Below are positions 1 through 12,800 of a stretch of 64,000 nucleotides of DNA, one piece after another. The stretch is from Halichoerus grypus (Eukaryota > Chordata > Mammalia > Carnivora > Phocidae). The translations under genes were made by a program, and so were the position numbers. Location of the stretch: assembly GCF_964656455.1 (NCBI RefSeq), contig NC_135715.1, positions 40,682,603 through 40,746,602 of the forward strand, in the 5' to 3' direction. The notes under the pieces are model-generated. The model saw nothing but the letters and a program-made list of their open reading frames with translations. It had not been told where the DNA came from and searched no databases. The first letter of the stretch is position 1, and each line of letters opens with the position of its first letter.

Positions 1-1119
1 CTGGGATTTTCCCAGTTTTAACTTTCTAAGTACCATGTCCAGCAAAACTTCTCAGTTCTGAGCAAAGTGAAACTATTGATTACTCCAATACTTGGCTCAT
101 ATGGCTACCTTTTAGGTAACATCAATTTATTTGCCTTGCCTCTATGACTGAACACTTTAATTTGAAATGTTTGACTTCATGAGCTCTCTAGGTCAAAAAA
201 ACCATCTAATTCTTCAGTACAGCTTCAAATATTGGTAATATGATCCGCATGCAAATATTCCAATTTGGGCTGTTAAAATACTCTACTTATAAGTATTATA
301 AGATACTATCATAAGGAGAAGGAAATGGTGACATATTTGCATAAATATTTATATTTACTTGTGAAAAAAGAGAAATTTTCTGTCAGGTTGAGATGTAAAG
401 GGGGCTCTGAACAGAGGAGAATTAGATTCAAACCAAACAATCATGGGCAGGACAGTCACCCATCATCCCATTACTTCTGCAAAATCTTTTAAGAACTACA
501 ATTACCAGAATAGTTTTGGACGTGTATTAAATTTGCCTTGGTGACTCAGTCAATTTTTGTCTTGCATTTCACCATTTCTCTTTTTTATATTTGAGATTGA
601 TGTGAAGGAAAAAAAATGAGTATAAATTAGGTGAATTATAAAATTCATTTAAAATGTACACATCTGTATGAATATAAATATATATATGAATGCATTTGTA
701 CACATATATGTATGCATATATTATTTACTTATAACATCTTTACCCAACCCTAAACCTCACATATTTTTGTAAACCACAGACAAATTCTGGTTTCTCTGAA
801 ACAACTCAATCGCCATCTCTAGAGATCAACTTCTTTCAAAACAGTATGATTGATCTACTCAATATCAGTAACTACTTCCTAGTAATAAAAAGCTCAGTCC
901 CATATGCCTTTACAATCATTATCCAAACAAAATGAAGTGAACACAGCCTTCTTTTCTGCTCCCTCAGGAAAATGGGAATCTTGCTTTTCCTCCCCTGAGA
1001 CATTTTCCACCTTCCCTTTCCATTCCCGTTATGGAGGCTTTACAGTCTTCATCAGGTGTATCAAATTCTTTCTTGGTCATAAAACACATTTGATCAAATT
1101 TTAAAAAATAAACATTATA
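1..1119. other. AT-rich non-coding DNA, no feature recognised
   Basis: Ordinary AT-rich mammalian sequence. A short TATATA/CATATG-rich patch lies at about 675-722. Short open frames here carry no recognisable motif and no splice context. Confidence 0.6.
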
Positions 1120-1756
1120 CAATGTATGCTCTCAGAAGCCAGTAAATAACAGAAAGATAGCTAGAAATTCCCCCAAATACTTGGGAATGTAACTGTATCT
1201 TCTAAATTACACTTGGGTCAGGAAGAAGTCTCAAAAAAGTTTTCAAATATTTCGAAAAAAGTGAAAATGAAAACACAACCTATCAAAATTTGTGGAATGC
1301 AGTAAAGGCAACGCTTAGAGATAAACCTACAGCATCAGATGTCTTATTAGAAAAGAAAAAAAGGGGTTTAATGTTAATAAGCTAAGCTTCTACTCTGGGA
1401 ACCAGAAAAAAAGAAGAGCAAATTAAATTCAATGTAAGCATAAGAACAGAAACAAAACCCAAGAGCAGAAATCAATGAAATCAAAAACAGGTACACAACA
1501 AAGAAAATCAATGAGACAAAAAGCAAGTTCTTTGAAAAGACCAATAAAATTGATGCCCACCCCCAGAACTTAACCAAGAAAAATCAGATAAGATACAAAT
1601 CACTGATAACAGAAATGAGAGGGACCATCACTAGCGATACCATGCACATTAATGGTTAACAAAAAAATACTATGAACAACTCTAGGCCCACAAATTTGAG
1701 AACAGATGAAATGTACCAATTCTTTGAAAGAAACAATCAATCAAAAATTAATAAAA

Positions 1757-1948
1757 GCCGGGCACCTGGGTGGCTCAGCCGTTAAGCATCTGCCTTCGGC
1801 TCAGGTCAGGATCCCAGGGTCCTGGGATTGAGCCCCACATCAGGCTCCCTGCTCAGCAGGAAGCCTGCTTCTCCCTCTCCCACTCCCCCTGCTTCTGTTC
1901 CTGCTCTACCTATCTCTCTTTCTGCCAAATAAATAAACAAAATCTTAA
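1757..1948 (+). mobile_element. tRNA-derived CAN-type SINE (carnivore)
   Basis: Complete element: tRNA-like head 'gcacctgggtggctcag', CT-rich middle, A-rich tail. It is flanked by the exact 14-bp direct repeat 'aaaaattaataaaa' (1743-1756 and 1949-1962), which proves retroposition into the older L1. Confidence 0.95.
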
Positions 1949-2206
1949 AAAAATTAATAAAACATAAATGAATACGAATAGGCCAATATCTATTTTAAAA
2001 ATTGAACTGACAATCTTCTAAATTAAGAAGATAGGAGCCCAAATGTTCTTATTGGTGAACTCTACCAAAAAGTTAAGGAACAAATTCTATCACAAAGTCT
2101 ACCTTTTTTTAAAAATCTGATTTGGGAAACAGAAGCAGAGGGAACATTTCCTAATTCATTCTATGAGTCCATGATTGCCCCAATACCAAGGCAGACAACA
2201 AATTAC

Positions 2207-2232
2207 AAAAAAAAAAAAAAAAAAAAAAAAAA
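2207..2232 (+). repeat. A26 homopolymer inside the L1
   Basis: Uninterrupted run of 26 A where the L1 consensus has only a short A-run, so it looks like slippage expansion of ORF2 sequence rather than a separate insertion. No target duplication is visible. Confidence 0.8.
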
Positions 2233-2901
2233 GGAAAACTACAATAACTCTCATGTACATAGATACAAAAATCCTCAAGGAAGTATTACTGAATCAAATC
2301 CAACAATGAGTTAAAAAATTATACACCATGATCAAGTAAGATGTATTCCAGGTATGCAATTAATTGTTTTTTTTTTTTTTAATGTAATTCATCCACATCA
2401 ATTGGCTAAAGAGAAAACATCATATGATCATAGAGATGTAGAAAAAGCACTTGACAAAAAAAAGGAAAGGAAAAGAAAAAGAAAAGGCATTCCACAAAAT
2501 CTAGCATTCATGCAGGATAAAAACTCCCAAAACACTAAAAACAGAGATGAACTTCATCAACCTGGACATCTCTAAAATCCTACATCTAATATTATACTTA
2601 GGGTGAGAAACTAGAAGCTTTTTCACTGAGATCAGGAACAAGGCAAGGATGCTCCCTCTCACCACTCCTTTTCTACATTATACTGAGAGTCCTAGCTAAT
2701 GAAAATATACAAGAAAAGGAAATAAATATTGGGAAGAAAGAAATAAAACTACCTTTGTTTGCATATGGCATCATTATTTATATAGAACATTCAAAAGAAT
2801 TGACAAAAATAAGTGCAAAGGAAATCCAACTGAAAAAGCATAGTCTTTTCCACAAATGGTCCTGAAACAGCTGAATATCTGCATTTAAAAATATTAATGT
2901 A

Positions 2902-3101
2902 CAGGTGCCTGGGTGGCTCAGTCAATTAAGCATCTGCCTTTAGCTCAGGTCATGCTCCCAGCGTCCTGGGATCGAATCCCATGTTGTGCTCCCTACTGAG
3001 CAGGGAGTTTGCTTATCCCTCTCCCTCTGCCCCTCCCCTGCCACAGCTCATGCTCTTTCACTCGCTTGCTCTCTCTCAAATAAATAAAATCTTTAATAAA
3101 A
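2902..3101 (+). mobile_element. tRNA-derived CAN-type SINE
   Basis: Head 'caggtgcctgggtggctcag' and tail 'caaataaataaaatcttt'. Flanked by 'attaatgta' at 2893-2901 and 3102-3110. Several substitutions from the young consensus suggest moderate age. It interrupts ORF2 sequence of the surrounding L1. Confidence 0.92.
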
Positions 3102-4475
3102 ATTAATGTAGCCACAAACCATATGTCTTTCATGAAAATTAACTCAAAATAGATCATCAACTTAAATGTAAGTGGAAAACTATAAAACTTCTAAAAGATA
3201 ACATGTGGAGAATATAATGGAGAAAATCTACGTGACCTTCTTTTGACAATGAATTTTTTGACATAACACAAAAGCACAATCCATGAAAGGAAAAACATCA
3301 AAGTTGGACTTCATTAAAATGAAAATTTTCTGCTCTGTGAAAGACATGGTTAAGAGAATTAAAAGATAAGCCACTACTTGAACAAACTATTTACAAAAGA
3401 CATATCTAATAAAGTACTTGCACCTAAAATGTACAAAGAATTGTTGAAGCTCCCCCATAAGAAAACAAAGAACCCAATTAAAAAGTAGCAAAAAATCTGA
3501 GTGGACACCTCACCAAGGAAAATAATGCAGATAGAAAATATGAATAGGGAAAGATGCTCATCACCGTATGTCTTTAGGGAATTATAAAATAAAACAACAG
3601 TGAGATAACTACTAGGGAACTATTAGAAGGCTAAAATCCAAAACACCAATAGCACCTAATGCAAGTGAGGATGTGGAGCAACAGAAATGCACATTCATCG
3701 CTTGGTGGAGATGCAGAAAAGTGCAACCACTTTGGAAGACAGTTTCTTACATACAGCTAAACGTAATTTTACCACCCACTCCAGAAATCAGTCTCCTGGG
3801 TATCTGAAAACACCCACACAAAATACGCACACAAATATTTATAACACCTTTATCCATAATTATCAAAACTTGGAAACTGTCAGTGTGTCCTTCAATTTAG
3901 GTGATGGACAAAGTGTGGTACATTCATATAATGGAATATTATTCAGCTATGAAAAGAAATGAGCTATCCAGTCATGAAAATACAGGGAGGAACCTTAAAT
4001 ACATATCGCGGAGTGAAAAAAGCCAGTCTGAAAAGGCTATATACTATATAATTTCTATTATAGAACATTCTGAGAAAGACAAAACTAGAGAGCAATTAAG
4101 GATATCAGTGGTTGTTAGAGGCTGGGTGGCAAATGAAAGGATGCATAGTGGAACACAGGGACTTTTAGAACAGTGAAACTATTCTGGATGATACCGTAAA
4201 GGTGTATACATGACCTTATGCACTGGCAAAATCATGTAACTGTACAACACAAAGAATGAACCATAACATAAATACACTTCAGTTAATAATAATAAATTGA
4301 CATTGGTTTATTAAATGTAGCAAAAATACCACATCAAAGCAAGATGTTAATAATAGAAGAAACTGTGGATTCAGAAAACAGAATACATAGGAACTCTTCA
4401 CTCTCTGTTCAATATTTTGGTATACCTTAAACTGCTCTAACATATAAAGTCCACAATTTAAAAAAAAATGCTGCA

Positions 4476-6249
4476 ATATGCTAATGTCTTATAATTATAA
4501 AAAGAAATAATTATTAAAACGTGGACTGTGACCATCGTGTTTGTCATTGCTGCCATTCATTAAACACTAAATTGTTGCAGAACCTTGTAATTTGAAACTT
4601 GACACAATTATGATTCATCATTGCTCTTAAGACAATGAATTATTTACTATGAATTTTATTTATTTCTCAATTTACCTAACATTTTACTAAGTTAGCTTTC
4701 ATTGGTCACAATGAGGAAGATAATGAGATACAGTTACTTCTAACTTTAGTCCCAAACTAAGAGTTAAAAAATTAAGGTATTCAAAATGTATAAGCAGGAT
4801 ATTCCATAAAAGCAGTGATTTCTTACTTTCCATGCAGGCTAATTAAAAAGTAAAATATTTATATAATAATTAAAGTCCACAACATTTCATTAGTTTTGTT
4901 TTGTTTTCTCCTTATTCTGAATTCAGTAATAACAATTACCCTCATATATAATTGATGGGTATTATAAATTTATTGTGTGTTTGTTACAGGAATATTTAAT
5001 TTAATAACAATAAAATTTAGGTGTCAAAAAGTGAGGGACAGAAGAAGAGGTAGTTGGAGCAGCAAAAATGGTAGGGTCTGACTGTTAGGGAGCAAAGATT
5101 CTTGAATAACGTATCTGACATGTTGAAGAATCTATCTGAGTATCTCCCAATGGATGAAGAGAATTTAGAATCTGGAGAAAAATTAAAGGGATACAAAATG
5201 CAACCTGACTTACTGAAGCATTCACTGGCAGAGACAAACATTGTTTAGATGTATTTAACATACCCATCAACAATTAAACAAAATACCTTTACTTAAAAAA
5301 ATTAGTTTTGCATATGTCAAAGCTTTTATGCATATTACTATGGCTATAACTGCATCTGATTCAGCTGCAATTTTATGCATATTACTACAGTCATAATTTC
5401 ATCTGATCCAAAATGATTCACAATATTCAATGTTTTATTATACATTTGCGTCTTCTGAACTTACACATTCACATACAAACAAAACTGAGACTACAAGAAG
5501 AATAAAAACATATTTTCTATTGTATATTCTAATTGCTCCATGATAAAGGATTTTAGTTTGTTTTTAATCGTAAATTTTCACCTTTACTTTTGTTTTCTTT
5601 CACCTTTTATATAAAATGCAACTCTACTATCTCAAATCAAGTTATGTTCATCAACTAAAATCAGATTATGTCTTACTGCAAGGAATATGATTGATGTAAA
5701 ATGACAAGGGCAGCCAAATATGACACATCAGCTTCAAAATATTAAATGCCTTTGTGGATGAAAACAAAAATAAAATGCCTGTTTTTTTTAAGGGCTTAGA
5801 GAAAATAAATTTAAATTTTTGGTCAAAGCCAAAAATTTTATTAATTATTACATTCCTAAGCAAATATATTCCAAATTCAAATATATAAGAAATATAAAAA
5901 ATAACAAATGATCCTCATTAAAACACATTTAATCTAAGTCCCATTTTCAAGGAAAATATTAGAAGATAATAAAATTGGAAAAAAAAATTAACAACAAATT
6001 AACAATTAGGGAATATTTTTAACTAAACATATGCTAAGATAAAACTATTCATATTTGACCTTTCTGAACATCACCTGTTTCTAGCCTTATTTAATTATGT
6101 GCTTTACTTTATGAATTACATGTGAAAGTTAGTACTTTGTAGGAATTACCTAAAAATTTAAATGAAAAACAAAAACATTTTTAAAATAGTGGCATCACAC
6201 AGTTTTAATTACTGTGGAAACTGCACTAATTGTAAGATTTTGTTTTGAA
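4476..6249. other. Unique AT-rich DNA
   Basis: No repeat family or gene recognised apart from the small tandem duplication at 5324-5413. Minus-strand open frames around 5017-5273 and 5666-5863 have no recognisable domain and no splice context. Confidence 0.5.
5324..5413 (+). repeat. Diverged 47-bp tandem duplication
   Basis: Two adjacent copies begin with 'ttttatgcatattacta' at 5324 and 5371. The second copy differs at several positions, so this is an old two-copy minisatellite. Confidence 0.75.
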
Positions 6250-6420
6250 ATAAATATATATACATGCACATATACCTATATATGTGTGCATATATATCTG
6301 TATATATGTGTGTACATATATATATATTTGTACAATATATACATGTATATACATGTGTACAATATATACATATTGACTATGTATGTGTGTACATAGTATA
6401 TATTTCCATATATATGCTAT
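6250..6420. repeat. TA/TATG-rich simple repeat
   Basis: Purine-pyrimidine alternating tract of TATA, CATATA and TGTGTA units, including the duplicated phrase 'gtacaatatatacat' (6330 and 6357). Both strands look open here only because of the repeat composition. Confidence 0.85.
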
Positions 6421-7184
6421 CACTGATCCTAGAATTTAGTCTCTTTTCTTCACCTCCTCTCTGTCTTAAATACTTTGCATATTCCAAAGATATTAGCATG
6501 TAGACACAGTTTAAGAATTAATTTGCACAATCCCATAATATTTCACATAAAGAGTGCCTGGGAAGGTGAGTTGCCCGTGGTTATAGAGCTAGCCAAAATG
6601 ATTGTTCATTCCAACATTTACTGTGTATAATATAAACTCAGAGTTGTATATGATATTTTCATTATAAGAAGTAATCAGGATCTAAAATAAACTAACATAA
6701 TGATAGTTTTATTAAATATGTGGGCCACCACAGCCTCATAGGATTAGACATAGTGTATTCTGTATTATTAATGCACAAAAAACATTTCCACTATACATAT
6801 GTGTATACATACACACAAATAAACAAGATACAATCTAAAATAATGTAGCATCTCTGACTATTTATGCTTCAGTGATTTTTAGAAATGTAAGGAAAGTGTT
6901 AAGTACAATAGCATACATACTGTTAGGTGCTGATTAAGAAGGCATAAAAGGTAACATGAAACAGAAAACAACACTTTTGTAATCCAAAGCTAGTATATCT
7001 ATTTTCTAATGCTGTGCTGAATAAAATAGAAGACAAAGTCATTAAATCTATATTGTAATTTATTTTTATTTTCTCTTTTGTAGAAGATTACTATAATATA
7101 TTCAGCCAGCTAACTTCTCCGTATTTAGAATTTAGAGAATTTAGAAATTCTCTCTATAACAATAATGATAATGATGATGATACT
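6421..7184. other. Unique AT-rich DNA
   Basis: Nothing recognised except a short TATG/CACA-rich patch near 6795-6820. Confidence 0.5.
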
Positions 7185-7405
7185 ATAGTTTTATAGAGTA
7201 TTTGTCTTCCAAGATGCTCTGTGCCTATGTGTACATTGCCTCATCCATTCTAACAACATTCCTGTGAAGAAAGTGATGTCAGGCATTATCTTCCTCATTT
7301 GCCGTACATGTAAAGGCAGCAAAGTGAAGCTAAATGACTTACAGGGTCATTTACAAAACTGAACTCAGAATCTAGGCCTACTGATCTCAGTGTTTTCAGC
7401 TTTCT
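7185..7405 (-). mobile_element. MIR SINE remnant, antisense
   Basis: Order of blocks matches the reverse complement of MIR: 'ctctgtgcctatgtgtaca', 'cctcatccattctaac', a 'ttatcttcctcatttgc' core, then 'ctaaatgactta' and 'gaactcagaatctaggcc'. Heavily diverged, mammal-wide age. Confidence 0.8.
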
Positions 7406-7451
7406 AAGGAATTATTCAACCTATTCAATGTTCCCTAATAATAGGTGGCTA

Positions 7452-7632
7452 TATCTTGCAAATAAAGACACAGTATAAGGATGCCCAGTTAAATTAGAAT
7501 TTCAAATAAAAATAAATATTTATTTAGTATAAGTGTATGCTATGCAATATTGGGGACATATTTATATGGAAAAAGAACTGTTGTTTATCTGAAATTCCAT
7601 TATTTTTTCTGGAAATCCTAACCTGGTAAACA
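7452..7632. repeat. Imperfect palindromic interspersed repeat, family not assigned
   Basis: The left arm 'cccagttaaattagaatttc' pairs with the right arm around 'gaaattccatta...ctgg', so the unit is a large imperfect inverted repeat centred near 7550. I recognise the phrase as a common mammalian palindromic repeat but cannot name it. Hairpin-type MITE is the likeliest class. Confidence 0.5.
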
Positions 7633-7689
7633 GAACTAAAACGTGAAAGCAAGTACATAATTTAACTAGCGACACACACACAAAAAGAT

Positions 7690-8745
7690 ACATTGAACTA
7701 TACCCAAATTAAAAACGTTTGTTCTACAAAGATACTACCAAAAACTGAAAAAAAAAAAATAACCCACAGAATAAAGAAAATACTTATAAATCATATATCC
7801 AATATAGGAATTTTATTCACTTTATATACAGAACTCTTATAACTTACTTATAAAAAGACATAAAATGCAATTAAAAAGAGTTTAAATTATTTTAAAAGTA
7901 ACTTGAATAGTTATTTCTCCAAGGAAAATATTTCAGTGACCAAGTTGCATATGAAAAGATGCTCAATATCATAGGTCATTGGAGAAATTCAAATCAAAAC
8001 CATATGAGATACCACTTCATACCAACAAGGAGAGCTAGAATAAAAAAAGACAAAACAATAACAAGTGTTGTCAACGTGTGCAGTAATTAAAACACTCATA
8101 CACTGACAGATGGACTATAATATAGTACAGCACTTTTTAAATGCCTTGACATTTCCTCAAATGTTAAACATAGTTATCATACGACCCATCAATTCCAGTC
8201 CAATTTTATACCCAAGAAAAATTAAAATATATGCCCAGAAAAGTATTTTTACTTGTATATCCATAGGAAGATTATTCGAAATAGCTAGAAGTTGGAAACA
8301 ATCCAAATATCCATTAGTTAATGGTTGAATAAACACAATGTTGTATGTATCCATACAATAGCATATAATTTGACACTAAAAAAAATAATGTGTTGATACA
8401 TGCTACAACATCGATGAACCTAAAAAACTGTAACATGAGCCAATCACTAAAAACTCCATATTATGAAAATACGTTTACAGGAAATGTCAAGAACAGAGAA
8501 ATATACACAGGCAGACATTTGATGAATGACTGTCTAGGACTAGAACATAGGAAAATGGGTGGGAAGGAGAATGACTGTTAATGAGCATGAGTTTCTTTTT
8601 GGGTAATCAAAATGTTCTTTCTAAACTTAGACTGCAGTGACGGTTTCACAACTCTGAATATACTAAAATCACTGAAATGTATAAATAGGTAAATTTTATT
8701 CCAAATGAATTATAAGTGAATAAAGATGTAAAAATTAAAAAAAAA
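7690..8745 (+). mobile_element. Old L1M 3' end (ORF2 terminus + 3'UTR), sense
   Basis: Begins in the last part of ORF2 ('aaattaaaaacgtttgttct'), passes 'gagataccacttcatacc' (8008) and 'ccaatta/ccattagttaatgg' type sequence. It then enters an old L1M 3'UTR with 'gtgacggtttcacaactctg' (8637) and ends in 'aattaaaaaaaaa'. Directly abuts the antisense L1 that follows, with the A-tail at the junction. Confidence 0.8.
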
Positions 8746-10234
8746 TACTCCCTTCAAGGATTTTTATGGTTTCAGTCTCACATTTAAGTCTTTAATCCAT
8801 TTACATTTTATTGTTGTGTATGGTGTAAGAAAAGTGGTCCAGTTTCACTCTTTTGCATGTAGCTGTCCAGTTTTCCCAGCACTGTTTGTTGAAGAGACTG
8901 TCTTTTTTCCATTACATATTCTTGCCTCCTTTGTCGAAGATTAACTGACCATTTAAAAATTTCTATGCTCTCTGTTCTGTTCCATGGATTTATGTGTCTA
9001 TTTTTGTGCCAGTACCATACTATTTTGATTAATACAGCTTTGTGGTAAATCTTGAAGTCTGTAATACCTTTTGTTTTGTTCTTTTTTTGAAAACTGCCTT
9101 AGCTATTCAGGATCTTTTGTAATTCCATACAAATTTTAGGGTTATTTATTCTAGTTCTGTGAAAAATGCTGTCAGTATTTTGATAGACATTGCATTAAAT
9201 CTGTAGTTTGTTCTGGGCAGTATGCACACTTTAACAATATTGGTTATTCCAATCTATGAGCATGGAATATCTTTCCGTTTGTTCCTGACATCTTCAATTT
9301 CTTTCATCAATGTTTTATAGTTTTCAGAGTACAGGTCTTTCACATCCTCAGTTAGGTTTATTCATTACATTTGGTGCAATTTTAAGTAGGATTGTTTTCT
9401 TAATTTCTCTTTCTGCTACTTCATTATTGGTGTATAAGAATGCAACACATTTCTGTACACTGATTTTGTATCCTGCAACTTTACTAAATTCATTTATTAG
9501 TTCTAGTAGTTCTTTGGTGGAGTCTTTAGGATTGTCAATATATAGTATCATGTCATCTGCAAATAGTGAGAGTTTTACTTCTTCCTTACAAATCTGGATG
9601 CCTTTTATTTCTTTATGTTGTCCAACTGCTGTGGCCAGGACTTCCAGTACTATGTTGAATAAAAGCAGTGAGAGTGGACATATTTGTCTTGTTGCCTGAC
9701 CTCAGGGGAAAAGCTTAGTTTTTCACCACTGAGTATGATGTTGGCTGTGGGTTTTTCACATAAGGTCTTTATTATGTTGAGATATGCTTCCTCTAAACTG
9801 ACTTTGTGAGGGTTTTTATTATGAATGGATGTTATACTTTATCAAATGCTTTTCTGCATCTATTGAAATGATCAGTTTTTATCCTTAATCTTATTGATGT
9901 GATGCATCATATTGTATATATTATATATCGTATTTGTAAATATCAAACCACCTTTACATCTCAGGAATAAATCCCACTTGATTGTGGTGAATGATTCTTT
10001 TAATGTACTATTGGATTTCGTTTGCTAATATTTTATTGAGGACTTTTGCATCTATGTTCATCAGAGATAATGGTCTGTATATAGTTCTCTTTTTTATAGT
10101 ATCTCTATGTTGTTTTGGTATCAGGGTAATGCTGGCCTCGTAGAATGAATGTGGAAATTTTCCTTCCTTTTCTATTTGTTTGGAATAGTTTGAGAAGAAT
10201 AGGTATTAATTCTTCTTTAAATGTTTGTAGAATT

Positions 10235-11760
10235 CGGAGGGAGGAGGAAAAGATGGCGGAGGGGTAGGGAACCCTATTCCAACCAGTCCCTGGAATTGAG
10301 CTGGATATCTACCAGACCACTCTGAACACCCACAAAATCAGCCTGAGATCTAAGAAGATATATCTGGATCTCTACACACAGAATATCACAGGCGGTTGGT
10401 TTCAAGGTATGAAGCAGGTAGCCGTGATTCCGTGGGCAGATATCCGAAGACAAACGGGAGGGGGAGGGAGCCATCGGGATCCTGCACCACTGGTGAGCCA
10501 AAGCCTCCCGCGCTGGGATGGGGAACAGACTCGCAGACCACTAGCAGCAGGGAAAGGACTTTAGGGCAGCCCCCCGGACTGAAACCTGGAGCAGCGGGGC
10601 CGCCCGTGCAAACTGGGGGCGGCTGGTGGTTTTAGAAGCACAAAGGGCAGAGATGTGCCCCGACCTGGAGGCAAGGACTGGGACCACTGCAGAGGGGCAC
10701 ACAACCCAGGACACTGCAGTTTTTAGCAGCACAGATAGAAACGGAGACAGTGTGGCCTGGAGAGCTCACTGAAGAACAGACTGCGATCTCCCTGTTCTGA
10801 GGCAGAGGGTTGGAAACAGTCTCTTCTGCTCTGACTCTCCGAAGAGATGCAGAAAGCCACCAGGGAAAGCCACCAGAGAAAAGCCCCCCAAACTGGTTTT
10901 CACTGAGCCCATCCCCCCCCCCACAGGGGGCAGGGCAACTCTGCCCAAACAGGGTTGCCTGAGTAACAGCATGGCAGGCCCCTCCCCAAGAAGATGGGCT
11001 GGGAAAACAAGAGGTCAGCAACCCTAAGGTCCCTATGAAACAGGTGCATCTTGCTTGGGTTGTGGTCAATAATTTGGACTCTGTACATTCCCTCAACCAC
11101 CCCTCAACAGAATGACTAGGAAGAGGAACCTTCAAAATAGGAAAGACTCAGAGACTGTAACTTCTGCCACACATTTACAAATGGATACAGATGTCAGAAA
11201 TGCACTTCAGGGTAACAGTTATGAAGAAAATAGCTAGAATGGAGAAATCAATTAATGGCAACATAGAGTCTCTAAGGGCAGAAATGAGATGCCCTTCAAC
11301 AGATGAATGGATAAAGAAGATGTGGTCCGTACATACAATGGAATATTACTTAGCCATCAGAAAGGATGAATACCCAACTTTTGCATCAACATGGATGGGA
11401 CTGGAGGAGACTATTCTAACTGAAATAAGTCAAGCAGAGGAAGTCAATTATCATATGGTTTCACTTATTTGTGGAACATAAGGAATAGCATGGAGGACAT
11501 TAGGAGAAGGAAGGGAAAAATGGGGGGGATCGGAGGGGGAGACAAACCATGAGAGACTTTGGACTCCGAGAAACAAACTAAGGGTTAGGGGCAGGGGGTG
11601 GGGGGATGGGTTAGCCCTGTGATGGGTATTGAGGGCACATATTGCATGGAGCACTGGGTGTTATACGCAAACAATGAATCATGGAACACTACATCAAAAA
11701 CTAATGATGTACTGTATGGTGACCAACCTAATTTATATATATCTTATATTTGCATGATAA
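10235..11760 (+). mobile_element. Internally deleted young carnivore L1 (5'UTR + ORF1 stub + 3' end)
   Basis: Starts with the canonical L1 5' end 'gaggaaaagatggcggagg', followed by a GC-rich 5'UTR (to about 11112) and the first ~58 codons of ORF1. At about 11287 it jumps directly to the extreme 3' part of ORF2 ('cttcaacagatgaatggat') and the carnivore L1 3'UTR, ending near 'gtactgtatggtgacc' (11709). About 4-5 kb of a full L1 is absent at one clean junction. No poly(A) and no target duplication are visible. It sits inside the older antisense L1. Confidence 0.85.
11113..11287 (+). pseudogene. L1 ORF1 5' stub
   Basis: Starts ATG ACT AGG AAG AGG, the usual beginning of carnivore L1 ORF1 (RNA-binding coiled-coil chaperone of the L1 particle). 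Only about 58 codons remain. An internal deletion then joins it to the ORF2 end, and a frameshift or stop lies near codon 43. Not functional. Confidence 0.7.
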
Positions 11761-11784
11761 ATGATTCTCCATCCCCTCACTTTC

Positions 11785-11989
11785 TTTTTTTTTTTTTTTT
11801 TTTTTTAAAGATTTTATTTATTTATCTGAGAGAGAGAATGGGAGACAGAGAGCATGAGAGGGGAAGGGTCAGAGGGAGAAGCAGACCCCCCGCCGAGCAG
11901 GGAGCCCGATGTGGGACTCGATCCCGGGACTCCAGAATCATGACCTGAGCCGAAGGCAGTTGCTCAACCAACTGAGCCACCCAGGCGCC
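11785..11989 (-). mobile_element. Antisense CAN-type SINE with 18-bp target duplication
   Basis: T-rich tail at left, tRNA-like head at right ('gagccacccaggcgccc'). Exact direct repeat 'ctccatcccctcactttc' at 11767-11784 and 11990-12007. It lies just right of the deleted L1, inside the older antisense L1. Confidence 0.96.
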
Positions 11990-12625
11990 CTCCATCCCCT
12001 CACTTTCAATCTGCATGTGTCTCTAGGTCTGAAATGAGTCTCTTGTAGACACCTATATATGGGTCTTGCTTTTTTATCCATTCCATCACTCCATGTCTTT
12101 GGATTGGAGCAGTTAATCCATTTACATTCAAATTATTGATAGGTATGCTTATTGCCATTTTGATACTTGTCTTACGGTTGTTTTGTAGTTCTTCTCTGTT
12201 CCTTTCTTTTCTTGCTCACTTCTCACATTTTACTGGCTTTCTTCAGTGATATATTTAGATTCCTTTCTCTTTATTTTTTGCATATCTATTACTGGTTTTT
12301 CATTTGTGGTTACCATTAGGTGTGTATATAACACCTTCTGAATATAGGAATCTAGGAATCTATATTAAGTTGATCACTTAGGTTTGAACCCATTCTTTAT
12401 TCCTCCCTCCCCATGTTTTATAGGTATATGGGGTCATACTTTACATCCTTTTATTTTGTAAATCCCTTGACTGATTTTTTTATACTTAACTTCAATGCTT
12501 TTGTGCTTCCTACTTTTCTTACTCCTACATATAGTCTTTCCTTTCCACTCAAAAAGTCCCCACTAACATTTTTTGTGGCGCCGGTTTAGTGGTCATGAAT
12601 GCATTTAGTTTTTGTTTCGGAAACT

Positions 12626-12800
12626 TTTTTTTTTTTTTTTTAAGATTTATTTATTAATGACAGAGAGAGAGGGAGAGAGAAAGCGTGCAGGGGGTGGGGA
12701 GGGCAGAGGGAGAAAGAGCAAAAATCTCAAGGAAACTCCACAACCTGAGCTGAAACCAAGAGTCAGATGCTTAGCCAACTGTATTACCCAAGTACCCCTG
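12626..12800 (-). mobile_element. Antisense CAN-type SINE, diverged
   Basis: Poly-T followed by 'aagatttatttatt' and GAGA-rich middle, ending in a mutated head. Approximate target duplication 'ggaaact' on both sides. Shorter and more diverged than its neighbours. Confidence 0.8.

Larger units (their letters stand above)
1120..4475 (+). mobile_element. Degraded LINE-1 (mammalian L1M type), ORF2 remnant plus 3'UTR
   Basis: Sense L1 remnant. It enters in the part of ORF2 between endonuclease and reverse transcriptase (around 1265-1600). It runs through a decayed reverse transcriptase core at about 2636-2700, where the frame still reads close to [11 protein letters not shown]. It continues through the ORF2 end ('gtggtacattcatataatgg' at 3914) into a typical old L1 3'UTR ending in 'aactgctctaa...aaag' and a short A-run near 4475. 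Stops and frameshifts are dense, so it is dead. Two younger SINEs (1757-1948 and 2902-3101) are inserted in it and are flanked by target duplications. The 5' limit is uncertain by tens of bases. Confidence 0.85.

Noticed and set aside
9310..9699. 129-codon plus-strand open frame
   Set aside because: It is the reverse-strand shadow of L1 ORF2. The minus strand encodes the reverse transcriptase FADD region here.
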